From NCBI RefSeq assembly GCF_000012305.1, contig NC_007204.1, forward strand, positions 1,674,001 through 1,738,000: a stretch of DNA of 64,000 bases, read 5' to 3'. The notes beneath the pieces are model-generated. The model was not told the origin of the DNA. It saw only the letters and a program-made list of their open reading frames with translations, and did no database searches. Numbering within the stretch: position 1 is the stretch's first letter; each line of letters opens with the position of its first letter. Positions 26,370-36,934 of this stretch are shown here, one piece after another. The translations under genes and the position numbers were made by a program. The DNA comes from Psychrobacter arcticus 273-4 (lineage in GTDB: Bacteria; Pseudomonadota; Gammaproteobacteria; Pseudomonadales; Moraxellaceae).

Positions 26370-26489
26370 TATGCATAAATATTAAGCATACAATTAAGTT
26401 ATTGGTCACAACAGCCGTGAAATAAACTGGTAAACTAAACAGTATTTTGTTATAACAACACAGACAACTTTTACTCCAAAGGGCTGCAT

Positions 26490-28304
26490 ATGTCTTGTCA
26501 TTTATCTTATCGCTTGACTAGCATGCATCGTGCAGTATCGATGGCATTGTTTTATTCAATAGGTTATGCAGCCTTAGTGTCTAACGCCCAAGCAGCAACC
26601 ATTGGCAAGACGGTCGTTATTTCAGCTCAGCACGAACCTTTAGTTGCCAGTATTATGGTTACTGATATTGAAAACACTGATTTCTCAGCCAGTTTGGCAA
26701 ATTCCGCTATTTATCAGCAAATGGGGCTGACCCCAACTGATTCCATGGTCGTACGCTTTCATCCGACTTCAGCTACGAGTGGTCAAGTTTTTATCACCAC
26801 TACCAAGCCTGTGTCCAAACCCTTTGCCGATGTGGTTTTAGCGATTAATGATGGCAATCAGCGCAATATTATTCCAAAGACATTACTGATGCTGCTTAAT
26901 GACAGCTTACCGATTGCCACTTCTAAAAACATCGTAACTGGCGCAAAGAAGCCTAACTTACCCATGGTTTCTACAACTAACGCGCAGCCATTGACGGTTA
27001 GGAAAGGCGCACCGCCACCTCTATTACCATCTAATTCATCGACATCTATATTGAAGCCTGCAACATTACCCGAACGTAATGTCCAATCGCCTAATATAAA
27101 AGTGCCTGTTATTCAAACGCCGAGTATCCAAGCCTCAAATTCTCAAATACTGAGCGCTCAAGCAACGACTATATCGTCTGACTCACCGACAGCCGTTGCG
27201 ACAACAACACAAAACAATACCACAACCTATATGCCTAGCCGCTTAGAAAACGGTCGATTAAATAATCCTATTGATGTGAAAAACAATAGTGTAATGGTGA
27301 GCGCAAATAATGATAATAATACAGCTTTAACCGCCTCATTAAAGAGTACGCCTTCTGCTGCTAGCGAAACTAATAAACAGTTCGATATCTTAAACATACA
27401 AATTACTCGTCAGATACAGCCGAAGAGTAAAAGTGATACGGACATGATGGTCGCTAGTCCTATGGCGCTCAAAACCCTGACACCGAATGAAGCAGCTTTA
27501 AACAGTAAAAATAAAGCTATTGTCCCAAATGATGGTAATAGTATTGTCGCTACAACCCCTCTCAATAATGTACCACCTAACTCGAATGCCTTGCAGCAAG
27601 CAGTAACGCCCAAGACGTCTATCGCAGCAAAAAACACTTCAAGCCAAGTATTGGCAGCATCAGATAAGTCAGCTAGCAGCGAGATTAATTATACCGTGCA
27701 ACGTAACGACAGCTTGTGGGTTATTGCGCAGCAAATCGCAGAGAAAAACAATATCGACGTTCAAACCGTTATGAAAGAAATTCAGACGCAAAATCCTGAT
27801 GCTTTTATCAACAAAAACGCCAATCAATTAAAAGCAGATGCGCAGTTAAGCCTGCCTAATTATGATGCGCTACCATCACAGCAAAATCTTGAAGCTGCCA
27901 TCAGTGCTCAAAGACAATATAGAGCCGCCAATACGCCTGTCGCAAACAAACAAACTGCTCTAAAACCCGTATCCAAATTCGACACTGCGCAAGCAGCCAC
28001 ACATACTAAAAAACCGGCGACCACCAAGACACAAATTTTGCCAAAGGCACAGTTTTCTGTCCTTGCTCCTGGTCATGAAGGCAGCGCAGATGGTACTAAA
28101 ACTAAAACAGGCATGGCAACGGGTAACGGACTTAGCGCCGATGTGTTAAGCATGCTTAAATCATCAAGACAAAGTACAGCATCACAAGCTCAGAAATTAT
28201 CAAAAATTAGTGGTACGCTTGATAGCTATACTCACAAATTACAATTACAAAACCAAAAACTGGCTGAGCTGCAAGCTCGTCTCAAAAAATTACGCAATCA
28301 ATAA
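26490..28304 (+). CDS. FimV-like protein, N-terminal half (LysM domain)
   Basis: 604 residues. A signal-peptide-like N terminus (about 1-36, ending AQAA) is followed by a FimV N-terminal domain (TIGKTVVISAQHEPLVAS..), a long low-complexity Ser/Thr/Asn/Pro linker (about 150-395), a LysM peptidoglycan-binding domain (YTVQRNDSLWVIAQQIAEK, about 398-455), another linker, and a C-terminal coiled coil (KLQLQNQKLAELQARLKKL). This is the periplasmic half of FimV, which organises the type IV pilus and cell-pole proteins. The usual membrane and cytoplasmic parts are in the next gene, 50 bp downstream, in a different frame. A start after CAAAGGGC at 26490 fits. Confidence 0.82.
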   Translation: MSCHLSYRLTSMHRAVSMALFYSIGYAALVSNAQAATIGKTVVISAQHEPLVASIMVTDIENTDFSASLANSAIYQQMGLTPTDSMVVRFHPTSATSGQVFITTTKPVSKPFADVVLAINDGNQRNIIPKTLLMLLNDSLPIATSKNIVTGAKKPNLPMVSTTNAQPLTVRKGAPPPLLPSNSSTSILKPATLPERNVQSPNIKVPVIQTPSIQASNSQILSAQATTISSDSPTAVATTTQNNTTTYMPSRLENGRLNNPIDVKNNSVMVSANNDNNTALTASLKSTPSAASETNKQFDILNIQITRQIQPKSKSDTDMMVASPMALKTLTPNEAALNSKNKAIVPNDGNSIVATTPLNNVPPNSNALQQAVTPKTSIAAKNTSSQVLAASDKSASSEINYTVQRNDSLWVIAQQIAEKNNIDVQTVMKEIQTQNPDAFINKNANQLKADAQLSLPNYDALPSQQNLEAAISAQRQYRAANTPVANKQTALKPVSKFDTAQAATHTKKPATTKTQILPKAQFSVLAPGHEGSADGTKTKTGMATGNGLSADVLSMLKSSRQSTASQAQKLSKISGTLDSYTHKLQLQNQKLAELQARLKKLRNQ

Positions 28305-28354
28305 TTGCCTAACAGATCAATGCAAGCAGCTCTGATCGTAGGCGTGGAGTAACC

Positions 28355-29950
28355 ATGGACAATATGCTATATATCATCGCTGGATTGGTGGTCATTTTAC
28401 TCGTCGCGGTCTTGGTCATGCGCAAAAACAAAGCGCAAAAGCCATCAGAGCAGTTGAGTACAAATACTGGCAAAATCGAGCCCTTATCGAAGCATACTGC
28501 TTCTAAAAGTACGCCCACTCAAACAGCTATTAATAATGATAAAAAGTTTGATCATATTGAGATTGCTCAGCGTTTTATGAACCAACAGCGCTATGATAAA
28601 GCCATTGAAACACTCAATCGCGGTCTAAAGAAAAAACCAAATGACAGCCAGTTATCTCTCAAGCTACTTGCGGTATATGCCACGATAGATGAATCTGAGA
28701 ATTTTAATAAAGTCTATGATGCTATCAAAGCAAATAATGATGAAAAAAGTATTGCACAAGCTGATGAGTTAAAAGCTTTGTTGACTGAAGAACAAAAACC
28801 CTTCGCTAAACAAACTATTCTGGCAGACAATAGCCAAGATGCTGGATTTGAAAGTTTAGCTTTTGATCTACCAGTCAATAAAGCCGAAAGCAACAGTCCA
28901 GTCCTTGATACTGATGCGACTCAAAATATTGAGCATAAAAACGAGTTATTAGAGACTGCTACTGAAACCTTAACGGCTTTTGATGATAATAATTTCGATG
29001 ATATTGAGCAAGCGTTCGATCTTAGTCTGAGTGATTTAGAAGACAGCAGTCATGAACCTGTCCATACTACTGATGCTAACTCGGCACCTGTCACCACGCT
29101 TGACTTAGTAGATGAAAATATTTTTACGCCTGCAACGATGATTATAGACACCGATACTAGTCTTAGTACTGACAGCGATTTTGATTTTGAGTTGTCGGAG
29201 CAGAGTCTTACCACTACAGAGGCTCCCACCAATGACGCTACCGATGATAATTTTGATAACAGCTTAAACGAGCTATCATTAGAGGATGACTTTTTCTTAG
29301 AATTAGACAGTGATGCCGATACCAATAACGTTATCAACAATGCGCCTGTCACCACAGAGACAACTTATTTAGATGATGACCGTCTGACCTTATCTTTAGA
29401 CAATGATGACGTGTCAAATGAGACGCCAAATCAAACAGAGATTCAGCACTCTATTGTTGAAGATAATTTTGAATATTTTAGTTTCGAAGACATCAGTATC
29501 GAAGACGCAAATATTGAAGATGTAAGCGTTGATGAGATAGGTATTGTAAAAAATGCGTCTGACGCTTCTAGCATTGCCCCTACTACCCTTATGTTCGATG
29601 ATGATACGGTAATAGACGATGATTTCGACTTTGATTTTTTATCAGAGTCTACAACAGCGAGCACGCCAGTTGAAATTGATAGCGAACATACCATTACTCA
29701 TATCGATGATGCTATTGATATAGCTCCTGCAGCTGATACTGGCAGTGCTGAAGATTTTTCATCACGGTTCGCAGCAGATTTTGATTTTGTCAAATCCTTA
29801 GATAGTAATCAAGTAACGCTAGATTTAGCAGGTCAGTATGTGCAACTTGGCGAATACGATAGTGCCAAACGCCTACTCAATGAAGTCATTGCTAAAGGCA
29901 ATAGTGAACAGCAGCAGCAAGCACAACGATTGCTCGATCGCACTGCTTAA
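28355..29950 (+). CDS. FimV-like protein, C-terminal half (membrane anchor, TPR, FimV C-terminal domain)
   Basis: 531 residues. One membrane segment at the N terminus (MLYIIAGLVVILLVAVLVM), then a TPR-like segment (RFMNQQRYDKAIETLNRGLKKKPND), a very acidic Asp/Glu/Thr-rich middle (about 190-450) and a C-terminal FimV-type motif (LDLAGQYVQLGEYDSAKRLLNEV). It corresponds to the inner-membrane and cytoplasmic half of FimV. GGAG lies 6 nt before its own ATG, so it is translated as a separate protein, probably from the same mRNA as the LysM half. Whether this split is an old lineage feature or a local event needs comparison. Confidence 0.82.
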   Translation: MDNMLYIIAGLVVILLVAVLVMRKNKAQKPSEQLSTNTGKIEPLSKHTASKSTPTQTAINNDKKFDHIEIAQRFMNQQRYDKAIETLNRGLKKKPNDSQLSLKLLAVYATIDESENFNKVYDAIKANNDEKSIAQADELKALLTEEQKPFAKQTILADNSQDAGFESLAFDLPVNKAESNSPVLDTDATQNIEHKNELLETATETLTAFDDNNFDDIEQAFDLSLSDLEDSSHEPVHTTDANSAPVTTLDLVDENIFTPATMIIDTDTSLSTDSDFDFELSEQSLTTTEAPTNDATDDNFDNSLNELSLEDDFFLELDSDADTNNVINNAPVTTETTYLDDDRLTLSLDNDDVSNETPNQTEIQHSIVEDNFEYFSFEDISIEDANIEDVSVDEIGIVKNASDASSIAPTTLMFDDDTVIDDDFDFDFLSESTTASTPVEIDSEHTITHIDDAIDIAPAADTGSAEDFSSRFAADFDFVKSLDSNQVTLDLAGQYVQLGEYDSAKRLLNEVIAKGNSEQQQQAQRLLDRTA

Positions 29951-30112
29951 AATGACTGGTGTGACAGCGAGCATTCTACCCGTTTAGAATACTCGCTGAA
30001 TTTATTATAATGGTGCTTTTTATTTTTCTATCATTCCTCTAGAAACGGTTCCTCTCTTAATAATTCTGCTCTATCGTCTATTCAATTTAAAACCAATACA
30101 GTGCTCTCAGCT

Positions 30113-31198
30113 ATGACAAATACAATCCCTGCACCCATCCAGCTTATTTATGCTGGCGGCACTTTTGGCAGTTATGGTCGTCCATTAGCGCCACTATCAG
30201 CAGAGGTGTTTTTGCCAACTTTGCAGCAACTACTGGCTGAACCGGATAATGCGCTTAATCTATCGCCCATCGCTTGGCTTAATAACATCCTGATTAAAGA
30301 CAGCAGTCAGTTCACGCCTAGTGATTTTGTGCATTTTTATCAGCTGCTGCTCTCCGCTTATCAAAAAGGCAGTAGACGTTTTGTGTTAATAACAGGGACG
30401 GACACGCTAAGTTATTTGGGCGCTTTTTTAGCAGAAGCCTTTGCGGGTAGCGATATTTGTATTGTCGTTACCGGTAGTATGCGTCCTCTATTAGACAGCG
30501 AGGAACTACACTCTTACAAAGTAGATGCCCAAAGTGATGCTTGGAACAACTTTACTGACTCTTTAAAACTAGCAAGTGCAGGTGAATCTGGCGTAAAAAT
30601 TAGCTTCGGCGGCGAATCATGGCCAGCTCAAACGGTACAAAAAATACATAGCCATGACTTTATGGCATTTACTGGGCACTCTAGAGCGGCATATCCTGCC
30701 AATAGTTATGTCAAAACTTTGCCAGATACCCGTCGACAGCATTGGCTTAATGACCAACAAGATATCAGCGCTGATATTGCAGTTCGTGCCGAGCATGCTT
30801 ACGTTCATGCTTTGTACTGCTTGCCTAATACAACCGACGCATTAAACCAACAGCTGCGCGCCTTATTATCACAGCTGCCTTGTGGCATTATTTTATTAGG
30901 CTATGGTGCTGGCAACGTCCCTTATTCAGTAGAATTAGCAGAAGCCTTGCAACTGGCTTATGAAAAAGGTCACATGGTAGTGTGCGCTAGCCAATCGCCA
31001 TTTGGCGGCGTAAGTGACACCTATGCTGCTGGTAGTTGGCAATACGATTATCAAGTGCTTGCAGGTGGGCGTTTAACTATTCCGGCCATTTATGCACGCT
31101 TGCTATGGTTGTTACTGCGCCACGACAGCCCAGCCCGGCGGCGCCAACGCTGGTTAAACAATGTCCAGCAAACTGGCACAAGTATCAAAAAACGCTAA
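30113..31198 (+). CDS. Asparaginase family protein
   Basis: 361 residues from ATG at 30113 (an upstream GTG at 30101 in frame lacks support). Motif 1 YAGGTFGS holds the nucleophilic Thr (T17) and motif 2 ITGTDTLSYLG holds the second Thr-Asp (T96, D97), the two asparaginase/glutaminase active-site signatures. No signal peptide, so likely cytoplasmic (type I-like). The C terminus is unusually basic (RRRQRWLNN). It lies between fimV and truA, the truA ATG following the stop codon directly, so the genes are probably co-transcribed. Confidence 0.87.
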   Translation: MTNTIPAPIQLIYAGGTFGSYGRPLAPLSAEVFLPTLQQLLAEPDNALNLSPIAWLNNILIKDSSQFTPSDFVHFYQLLLSAYQKGSRRFVLITGTDTLSYLGAFLAEAFAGSDICIVVTGSMRPLLDSEELHSYKVDAQSDAWNNFTDSLKLASAGESGVKISFGGESWPAQTVQKIHSHDFMAFTGHSRAAYPANSYVKTLPDTRRQHWLNDQQDISADIAVRAEHAYVHALYCLPNTTDALNQQLRALLSQLPCGIILLGYGAGNVPYSVELAEALQLAYEKGHMVVCASQSPFGGVSDTYAAGSWQYDYQVLAGGRLTIPAIYARLLWLLLRHDSPARRRQRWLNNVQQTGTSIKKR

Positions 31199-32074
31199 AT
31201 GAATATTCATCATTCTTGTATAAGTTCCAAAATGACTATGTCTATGACCGAAAACAACGAAGTAAAGCGCCCAACTTACACCTTAGCCATTGCTATTGAA
31301 TTTTTGGGCACTCACTATCATGGCTGGCAACGCCAAAGAGAAGTATTGGGCGTACAACAAGCGTTAGAAACCGCTATCAGTACTGTCGCCAATGAGCCAG
31401 TAGAAGTGATTGCCGCAGGGCGCACAGACTCAAGTGTTCATGCCAGCAATATGATTGCCCATTTTGTCACTCATGCTTATCGACCCACACACAACTGGCT
31501 GCGCGGTGTGAATAGTCTTTTGCCTGATGATATTGCTTTACGCTGGGTTCAGCCGATGCCTGCTGACTTTCATGCGCGCTTTGCTGCCATTGCCCGTCGT
31601 TATCGTTATATCACTCTAAACCAAACTCAGCGTCCTGCCATCCTGAATCATCAAGTGACCCATATCTATGAGCCGCTTGACTTAAAAGCGATGCAGCTTG
31701 CAGCAGCTGATATCGTTGGTACGCATGATTTTAGTAGTTACCGTGCTGCCGCCTGTCAATCGAACCAACCTGTACGGCATATTAGCCATGCCAATCTGTT
31801 TACTCATGGTCCGTTTATTGTCTTCGATATTCAAGCCGATGGATTTTTGCACCACATGGTTCGAAATCTCATGGGAACGCTATATGCGATTGGCAGACAC
31901 GAGTTAGAACCAGCTGACTTTTTGAATATTTTGGCTAAAAAAGATCGGACCATAGCGCCGCCTACTGCTTCAGGTGATGGATTGTATTTCATTAATGCCT
32001 ACTATCCTGAGCATTTTCAAACATTACTGCCCAATGCCCCTTTAACCCCTATTTGGCTCAACCTTCCCGACTAG
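31199..32074 (+). CDS. truA: tRNA pseudouridine(38-40) synthase
   Basis: Isomerises uridine 38-40 in the anticodon arm of tRNAs. Catalytic Asp in AAGRTDSSVHA (D77), plus FLGTHYHGWQRQ, HARFAAIARRYRYI and FLHHMVRNLMGTL, all TruA signatures. 291 residues, about 20 longer than E. coli TruA because of the N terminus; the start may be internal (ATGs at 31232, 31238 or 31244), since nothing resembling a Shine-Dalgarno lies before 31199, although the TAA-ATG junction with the asparaginase gene allows coupled reinitiation. fimV-truA adjacency is conserved in pseudomonads and relatives. Confidence 0.95.
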   Translation: MNIHHSCISSKMTMSMTENNEVKRPTYTLAIAIEFLGTHYHGWQRQREVLGVQQALETAISTVANEPVEVIAAGRTDSSVHASNMIAHFVTHAYRPTHNWLRGVNSLLPDDIALRWVQPMPADFHARFAAIARRYRYITLNQTQRPAILNHQVTHIYEPLDLKAMQLAAADIVGTHDFSSYRAAACQSNQPVRHISHANLFTHGPFIVFDIQADGFLHHMVRNLMGTLYAIGRHELEPADFLNILAKKDRTIAPPTASGDGLYFINAYYPEHFQTLLPNAPLTPIWLNLPD

Positions 32075-32198
32075 ATTCATATGAGCTGGCATACATATCA
32101 CTTACAGGCTGTCAAGTAAAAATCAGGTTCCGTATTGCTTTAATCTGCTAACTTACGTATAATATGGGCTTATTTTAAATTGATTGATGATACAAATT

Positions 32199-32420
32199 AT
32201 GGCAAAAGACGAGATTATTGAATTTGAAGGCGAAGTCATTGACACCCTTCCAAATACTTTGTTTAAAGTTCGTTTAGAAAACGGACACGAAATTATTGCG
32301 CACATCTCAGGTAAGATGCGTAAGCATTACATCCGAATTTTGACTGGTGATAAAGTTAAGGTTGAGATGACACCTTATGACTTATCTAAAGGTCGCATTA
32401 CTTACCGTGGTAAAAACTAA
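32199..32420 (+). CDS. infA: Translation initiation factor IF-1
   Basis: 73 residues from ATG at 32199; upstream in-frame codons are not needed because [19 protein letters not shown] is the normal IF-1 N terminus. Single S1/OB-fold domain ending [12 protein letters not shown]. Binds the 30S A site during initiation. Monocistronic with a terminator about 150 bp downstream. Confidence 0.97.
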   Translation: MAKDEIIEFEGEVIDTLPNTLFKVRLENGHEIIAHISGKMRKHYIRILTGDKVKVEMTPYDLSKGRITYRGKN

Positions 32421-32553
32421 ATTTTTATCTACTAAGATAGTTATAAGAGCATGACTATAATGCTTGAGTGGTTTAACTGATAATAATAATGATACTGCTA
32501 ACCTACTCATTATTGCCTATCATATGTTAGTAAGTTAATATTTCTTTTACCAT

Positions 32554-32587
32554 AAAAAATACCGCTAAATATCAGCGGTATTTTTTT
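32554..32587. terminator. Rho-independent terminator after infA
   Basis: Stem AAAAATACCGCT / AGCGGTATTTTT with a 7-nt loop and seven T's. It lies 134 bp beyond infA and 130 bp beyond leuB's stop on the opposite strand, and can serve both. Confidence 0.8.
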
Positions 32588-32718
32588 GTCTACATTTTAG
32601 CGATTATTCCTCCACATGGTCAGCCATTCAAGCCATTGCCTGTTGTGAAGTACAGAACTCAGTCCTTGAAATAAACGTAAACTGTCCAAGATTTGGGGGT
32701 CAGTTCAAGCGATGTCTA

Positions 32719-33822
32719 TTAGAGCAATTTTGCCAATACCGCTTGTCCCATTTGCTGACAACCGACTTGTATGAGTCCAGCTTCATTACGATCCAAGATA
32801 TCGACCGTACGTAAGCCATCATCAAGCACATCACTGACCGCTTGCTCAATCGCTTGTGCTGCCACTTCTTGTTTAAAGGTATAACGTAACATCATAGCGA
32901 CCGATAAAATAGTCGCCAATGGATTGGCTATATCTTGTCCTGCGATATCAGGCGCTGAACCATGACATGGCTCATACATGCCTTTGCCCGCTTCATCAAG
33001 GCTGGCTGATGGTAGCATACCGATAGAGCCTGTCAGCATAGCTGCTTCATCAGATAAAATATCACCGAATAAATTGCCAGTGACCATAACATCAAACTGC
33101 TTGGGGTCTTTAATCAGCTGCATACAGGCATTATCAGCATACATATGCGATAACGCCACATCGCTATATTCTGCCTGCTGTAGCTCAATCATGGTCTGCT
33201 TCCAAAGCTCAGTGACTTCTAATACATTGGCTTTGTCGATAGAGCAAACTTTGGCAGGGGTTCCTGCTGCTTGCGCACGTGTTTGCGCCAATTCAAAAGC
33301 AACCTTACCGATACGATTAATTTCGCTGGTGCTATACACCATCGTGTTATAGCCTTGCTGCTCACCATTTTCTAGCGTACGAATACCACGCGGCTCACCA
33401 AAATAAATGCCACCGGTCAGCTCACGCACAATAAGCAAATCTAGACCTGAAATAATCTCAGGTTTAATGCTTGAGGCATTAACAAGCTGCGGATAAAGTT
33501 TGGCTACACGCAGATTAGCAAATAAACCAAGCTCGCTACGGATCTTTAGCAAACCGCGCTCAGGACGTTTACTACGTTCAATACCATCCCACTTAGGACC
33601 ACCAACTGCACCTAATAACACTGCATCTGCTGCACGTGCACGTTGTAGCGTCTCTTCTGGCAAAGGTTCACCTGTTGCATCAACTGCCACACCGCCGATT
33701 AATCCAGACTCAAGGGTCAAACCTAACGCAAACTTATTATTGACAGCGTTCAGCACATCAATGGCTTGAGTCATGATTTCAGGGCCGATACCATCGCCCG
33801 CTAATGTTAAAATCGTTGCCAT
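32719..33822 (-). CDS. leuB: 3-isopropylmalate dehydrogenase
   Basis: 367 residues. Oxidises and decarboxylates (2R,3S)-3-isopropylmalate with NAD in leucine synthesis. GDGIGPEI N terminus, [11 protein letters not shown], the R-rich substrate site [17 protein letters not shown], catalytic-Lys region [15 protein letters not shown], metal Asp in [19 protein letters not shown] and [13 protein letters not shown] are all visible. It is the last of leuC-leuD-(lipoprotein)-leuB on the minus strand, with an 84-bp gap to the lipoprotein gene. Confidence 0.97.
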   Translation of the reverse strand: MATILTLAGDGIGPEIMTQAIDVLNAVNNKFALGLTLESGLIGGVAVDATGEPLPEETLQRARAADAVLLGAVGGPKWDGIERSKRPERGLLKIRSELGLFANLRVAKLYPQLVNASSIKPEIISGLDLLIVRELTGGIYFGEPRGIRTLENGEQQGYNTMVYSTSEINRIGKVAFELAQTRAQAAGTPAKVCSIDKANVLEVTELWKQTMIELQQAEYSDVALSHMYADNACMQLIKDPKQFDVMVTGNLFGDILSDEAAMLTGSIGMLPSASLDEAGKGMYEPCHGSAPDIAGQDIANPLATILSVAMMLRYTFKQEVAAQAIEQAVSDVLDDGLRTVDILDRNEAGLIQVGCQQMGQAVLAKLL

Positions 33823-33906
33823 ACTAATCCTTGTGGTTAAGTGACTTTCTATTATTTATTTTATGCTTGCTTCTGCTATCCGCTCATGGCGGCAGACTTT
33901 TAGCGA

Positions 33907-34644
33907 TTATACTTTGGCTTTTATTTTTGGTGATGCTGCCTTGATGACACGAGTTTCTGCAAACTCTCCTTGATAGTCAGTACCAATCTGTTTGCAAAAG
34001 CGACGCTGTACCGTATTCCCTTGATAAAGCTCAACACATAAAGGCTCGGGTGATGCTGTTTCTAGTAAGCTACCGGATTTTTGACCAGGCTTGTTTTGAT
34101 AAGCGCGCAGCTGATAAGTGCCCGGAGTCGAAAAATCATGAATCATCGCAAAGCGTTCTACATAGCCCACGTTATTTTCTGGATAAAAATTCACATGCAC
34201 TTCGCGTTTAGCAGGCTTTACTCGAGCATAATAATTGGTTAGCATTGGCATAGCAGACGCTGATAATGGCACAATCTTAATCGAATTATTATGCATAAGC
34301 GGCGTCATATCCATCGTCATAGTGACTTTGGAATGCTTACTGCTAGTAAAGATTTTCTTACCTTCGCTGGTAGCCTTCATTGCAACCAACATATTAGAAT
34401 TCACAGGCTTATGAGTTTCAGACGATATAATCATGGTGCGGTCTATCTGCACAATCTCACAGTGATAGGTACCGACACAGGCAAGGTTTACTTCACCAGC
34501 GATCGGTTTAATATTGCCCGTCCAAGCTTTGGCGGTTTCTGCTTGGTCTATCTGATGATAGCCAGTCAACACCTGACAGCCAGATAGCCCTAAGATTGTA
34601 GCAATAAGCGTGCTTATCCAAACAGCAAAACGTATTTTATTCAT
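33907..34644 (-). CDS. Hypothetical lipoprotein inside the leu cluster
   Basis: 245 residues. Type II signal peptide with lipobox LSGC (acylated Cys at 23). The mature part starts QVLTGYHQID and contains paired Cys in ACVGTYHCEI and further Cys near the C terminus (LCVELYQG.. RFCKQIG), consistent with periplasmic disulfides. No family recognised and no membrane segment beyond the signal. It sits between leuD and leuB with gaps of 84 and 173 bp, so it may be read from the leu mRNA or its own promoter; no functional link to leucine is evident. Confidence 0.8.
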   Translation of the reverse strand: MNKIRFAVWISTLIATILGLSGCQVLTGYHQIDQAETAKAWTGNIKPIAGEVNLACVGTYHCEIVQIDRTMIISSETHKPVNSNMLVAMKATSEGKKIFTSSKHSKVTMTMDMTPLMHNNSIKIVPLSASAMPMLTNYYARVKPAKREVHVNFYPENNVGYVERFAMIHDFSTPGTYQLRAYQNKPGQKSGSLLETASPEPLCVELYQGNTVQRRFCKQIGTDYQGEFAETRVIKAASPKIKAKV

Positions 34645-34817
34645 AATGGCAGCTACTATTTATCAAGTGGAAAATTATAATAAGGTAAAAATACATTACC
34701 ATTCATTTTAGCCACTTAGTCACCATAACTCAACGCTGTATTAGCGCTACGCTATTTTTTATGGCGATTAATACTTTGTTGTTAACCATTTGCTGTTAGC
34801 TGTTTTATGATTAAAAG

Positions 34818-35468
34818 CTACGCTCTCACTTCATTGAATATCCAAGGCGTTTTTTGCATCATTTTTTGCTCGTAGTCCTTAATGGCATCGCTTTGCTGCA
34901 ACGTCAGTCCAATATCATCTAGACCATTTAATAAGCAATGCTTACGAAAGTCGTCAACTTCAAACGCATACTCTTCGCCAGTGGGTGTGATGACTACCTG
35001 ACGCTCAAGGTCTGCAGTCAGCTCATAGCCTTCGTTGGCAAATGTGGCTTTCATTAAGCTATCAACGATTTCTTCGTCCAATACAATCGGTAGCATGCCA
35101 TTTTTAAAACAGTTGTTATAAAAAATATCAGCAAAGCTTGGTGCTATAACGGTACGAAAGCCATACTCTGAAAGTGCCCAAGGGGCGTGTTCACGGCTTG
35201 AGCCACAGCCAAAGTTTCGGCGAGCCAGTAAGATGCTAGCACCTTGATAGCGTGGCTTATTTAAAATAAAGTCAGGATTGATAATACGTGTGCTATTGTC
35301 TTGACCCGGATACCCTTCATCGAGATAACGCCAATCATCAAATAAATTGACGCCAAAACCGGTACGCTTAATAGACTTTAAAAACTGTTTTGCAATAATC
35401 TGATCGGTATCAACGTTTGCACGATCAAGTGGGCAAACGATACCTTTTTGGGTGTTATAAGCTTGCAT
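34818..35468 (-). CDS. leuD: 3-isopropylmalate dehydratase small subunit
   Basis: 216 residues from the ATG at 35468 ([11 protein letters not shown]), chosen because AGGA lies 7 nt upstream; a five-residue longer frame from 35483 is possible. Contains [32 protein letters not shown] (the swivel-domain signature) and FANNCFKNG-type ILPI motif. Forms the heterodimeric isomerase with LeuC, converting 2- to 3-isopropylmalate. 47 bp after leuC. Confidence 0.96.
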   Translation of the reverse strand: MQAYNTQKGIVCPLDRANVDTDQIIAKQFLKSIKRTGFGVNLFDDWRYLDEGYPGQDNSTRIINPDFILNKPRYQGASILLARRNFGCGSSREHAPWALSEYGFRTVIAPSFADIFYNNCFKNGMLPIVLDEEIVDSLMKATFANEGYELTADLERQVVITPTGEEYAFEVDDFRKHCLLNGLDDIGLTLQQSDAIKDYEQKMMQKTPWIFNEVRA

Positions 35469-35515
35469 AGTATTTCCTATCAATATTGTGCTTATTGTTA
35501 AATGACGCGTAATAA

Positions 35516-36934
35516 CTAAAAGGTTCGCACATCCACAAAGTGACCTGCCAATGCTGCTGCCGCTGCCATAGCTGGACTGACCAAATGCGTACGACCACCA
35601 TTACCTTGACGACCTTCAAAGTTACGGTTAGAGGTCGAAGCGCAATGCTCTTGTGGCTCAAGCTTATCAGCATTCATCGCAAGGCACATCGAGCAGCCAG
35701 GCTCACGCCATTCAAAACCTGCATCCGTAAACAAAGCATCTAAGCCTTCTGCTTCCGCCTGCAACTTCACTTGTCCAGAGCCAGCAACGACGATCGCTTC
35801 TTTGATATTATCAGCAACTTTACGACCTTTAATCACGGCGGCAGCATCACGTAAATCTTCGATACGCGAGTTGGTACAAGAGCCAATAAAGATACGGTCC
35901 AGCTGGATATCGGTAATTTTTTGACCCGCTTCCAAACCCATATAAGTATAAGCACGCAACCAACCTTCTTCTTGTGCCTCATCAATGGCTTGATCCAGTG
36001 TTGGAACAGACTGTGTGACATCAACCACCATTTCAGGCGACGTACCCCAAGAGACTTGCGGCGCAATTTGACTGCCATCAATCTCAACCACGCTATCAAA
36101 TACAGCGTCATCATCTGAATAAAAAGTACGCCAGTAAGCTTCTGCTTGCTGCCATTGCGACTCGTTCGGTGCATAAGGACGACCTTTGACATAGTTAATA
36201 GTCGTATCATCGACCGCAACCATACCAACGCGCGCGCCTGCTTCAATCGCCATATTACAGACGGTCATGCGACCTTCCATGCTCATATCTTCAAAGACTT
36301 GACCTGCAAATTCAATAGCATGCCCTGTCCCACCAGCGGTACCAATTTTTGCAATGATAGCCAGTACGACGTCTTTTGAAGTCACGCCAACGCCAAGCTC
36401 ACCCGTGACACGGATTTGCATATTTTTTGATTTTTTCTGAATCAAACACTGGGTTGCCAATACATGCTCAACCTCAGAGGTGCCGATACCATGCGCTAAG
36501 CAGCCAAGTGCGCCATGAGTGGCGGTATGTGAATCACCGCAAACAACGGTCATACCAGGCAACACCAAGCCTTGCTCAGGACCGACGACATGCAAGATAC
36601 CTTGACGCGCATCATTAATCGTAAATTCAGCTATATCAAATTTGGCACAGTTATTATCTAACGTCAATACTTGTAAACGCGAGACCTTATCCTTAATACC
36701 TGCCACGCCTTCTGAGCGCTCTTTAGTGACTGTAGGTACATTGTGGTCAGGACTTGCAATATTAGCAGATAGACGCCACGGCGCTCTATTCGCCAGCTCT
36801 AAACCTTCAAATGCTTGTGGGCTTGTCACTTCGTGTAGCAAATGACGGTCGATGTAAATCAGGCTCGAACCATCATCACGCTTGGTGACTTCGTGAGCAT
36901 TCCAAAGTTTGTCATATAACGTTTGACCGGCCAT
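35516..36934 (-). CDS. leuC: 3-isopropylmalate dehydratase large subunit
   Basis: 472 residues, aconitase-family large subunit. 4Fe-4S ligands in [14 protein letters not shown] and the CSMC pair of [23 protein letters not shown] and [12 protein letters not shown] are further family motifs. First gene of the minus-strand leuCD cluster, divergent from a LysR-type regulator, a common arrangement for leucine genes. Confidence 0.97.
   Translation of the reverse strand: MAGQTLYDKLWNAHEVTKRDDGSSLIYIDRHLLHEVTSPQAFEGLELANRAPWRLSANIASPDHNVPTVTKERSEGVAGIKDKVSRLQVLTLDNNCAKFDIAEFTINDARQGILHVVGPEQGLVLPGMTVVCGDSHTATHGALGCLAHGIGTSEVEHVLATQCLIQKKSKNMQIRVTGELGVGVTSKDVVLAIIAKIGTAGGTGHAIEFAGQVFEDMSMEGRMTVCNMAIEAGARVGMVAVDDTTINYVKGRPYAPNESQWQQAEAYWRTFYSDDDAVFDSVVEIDGSQIAPQVSWGTSPEMVVDVTQSVPTLDQAIDEAQEEGWLRAYTYMGLEAGQKITDIQLDRIFIGSCTNSRIEDLRDAAAVIKGRKVADNIKEAIVVAGSGQVKLQAEAEGLDALFTDAGFEWREPGCSMCLAMNADKLEPQEHCASTSNRNFEGRQGNGGRTHLVSPAMAAAAALAGHFVDVRTF

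Noticed and set aside
29050..29694. Minus-strand Ser/Val-rich frames inside the acidic FimV C-terminal half
   Set aside because: Long antisense frames are expected opposite Asp/Glu/Thr-rich repeats; no independent support.
35833..36246. 137-codon minus-strand frame inside leuC in another register
   Set aside because: Overlaps the conserved iron-sulfur region of leuC; low-complexity peptide with no start signal.
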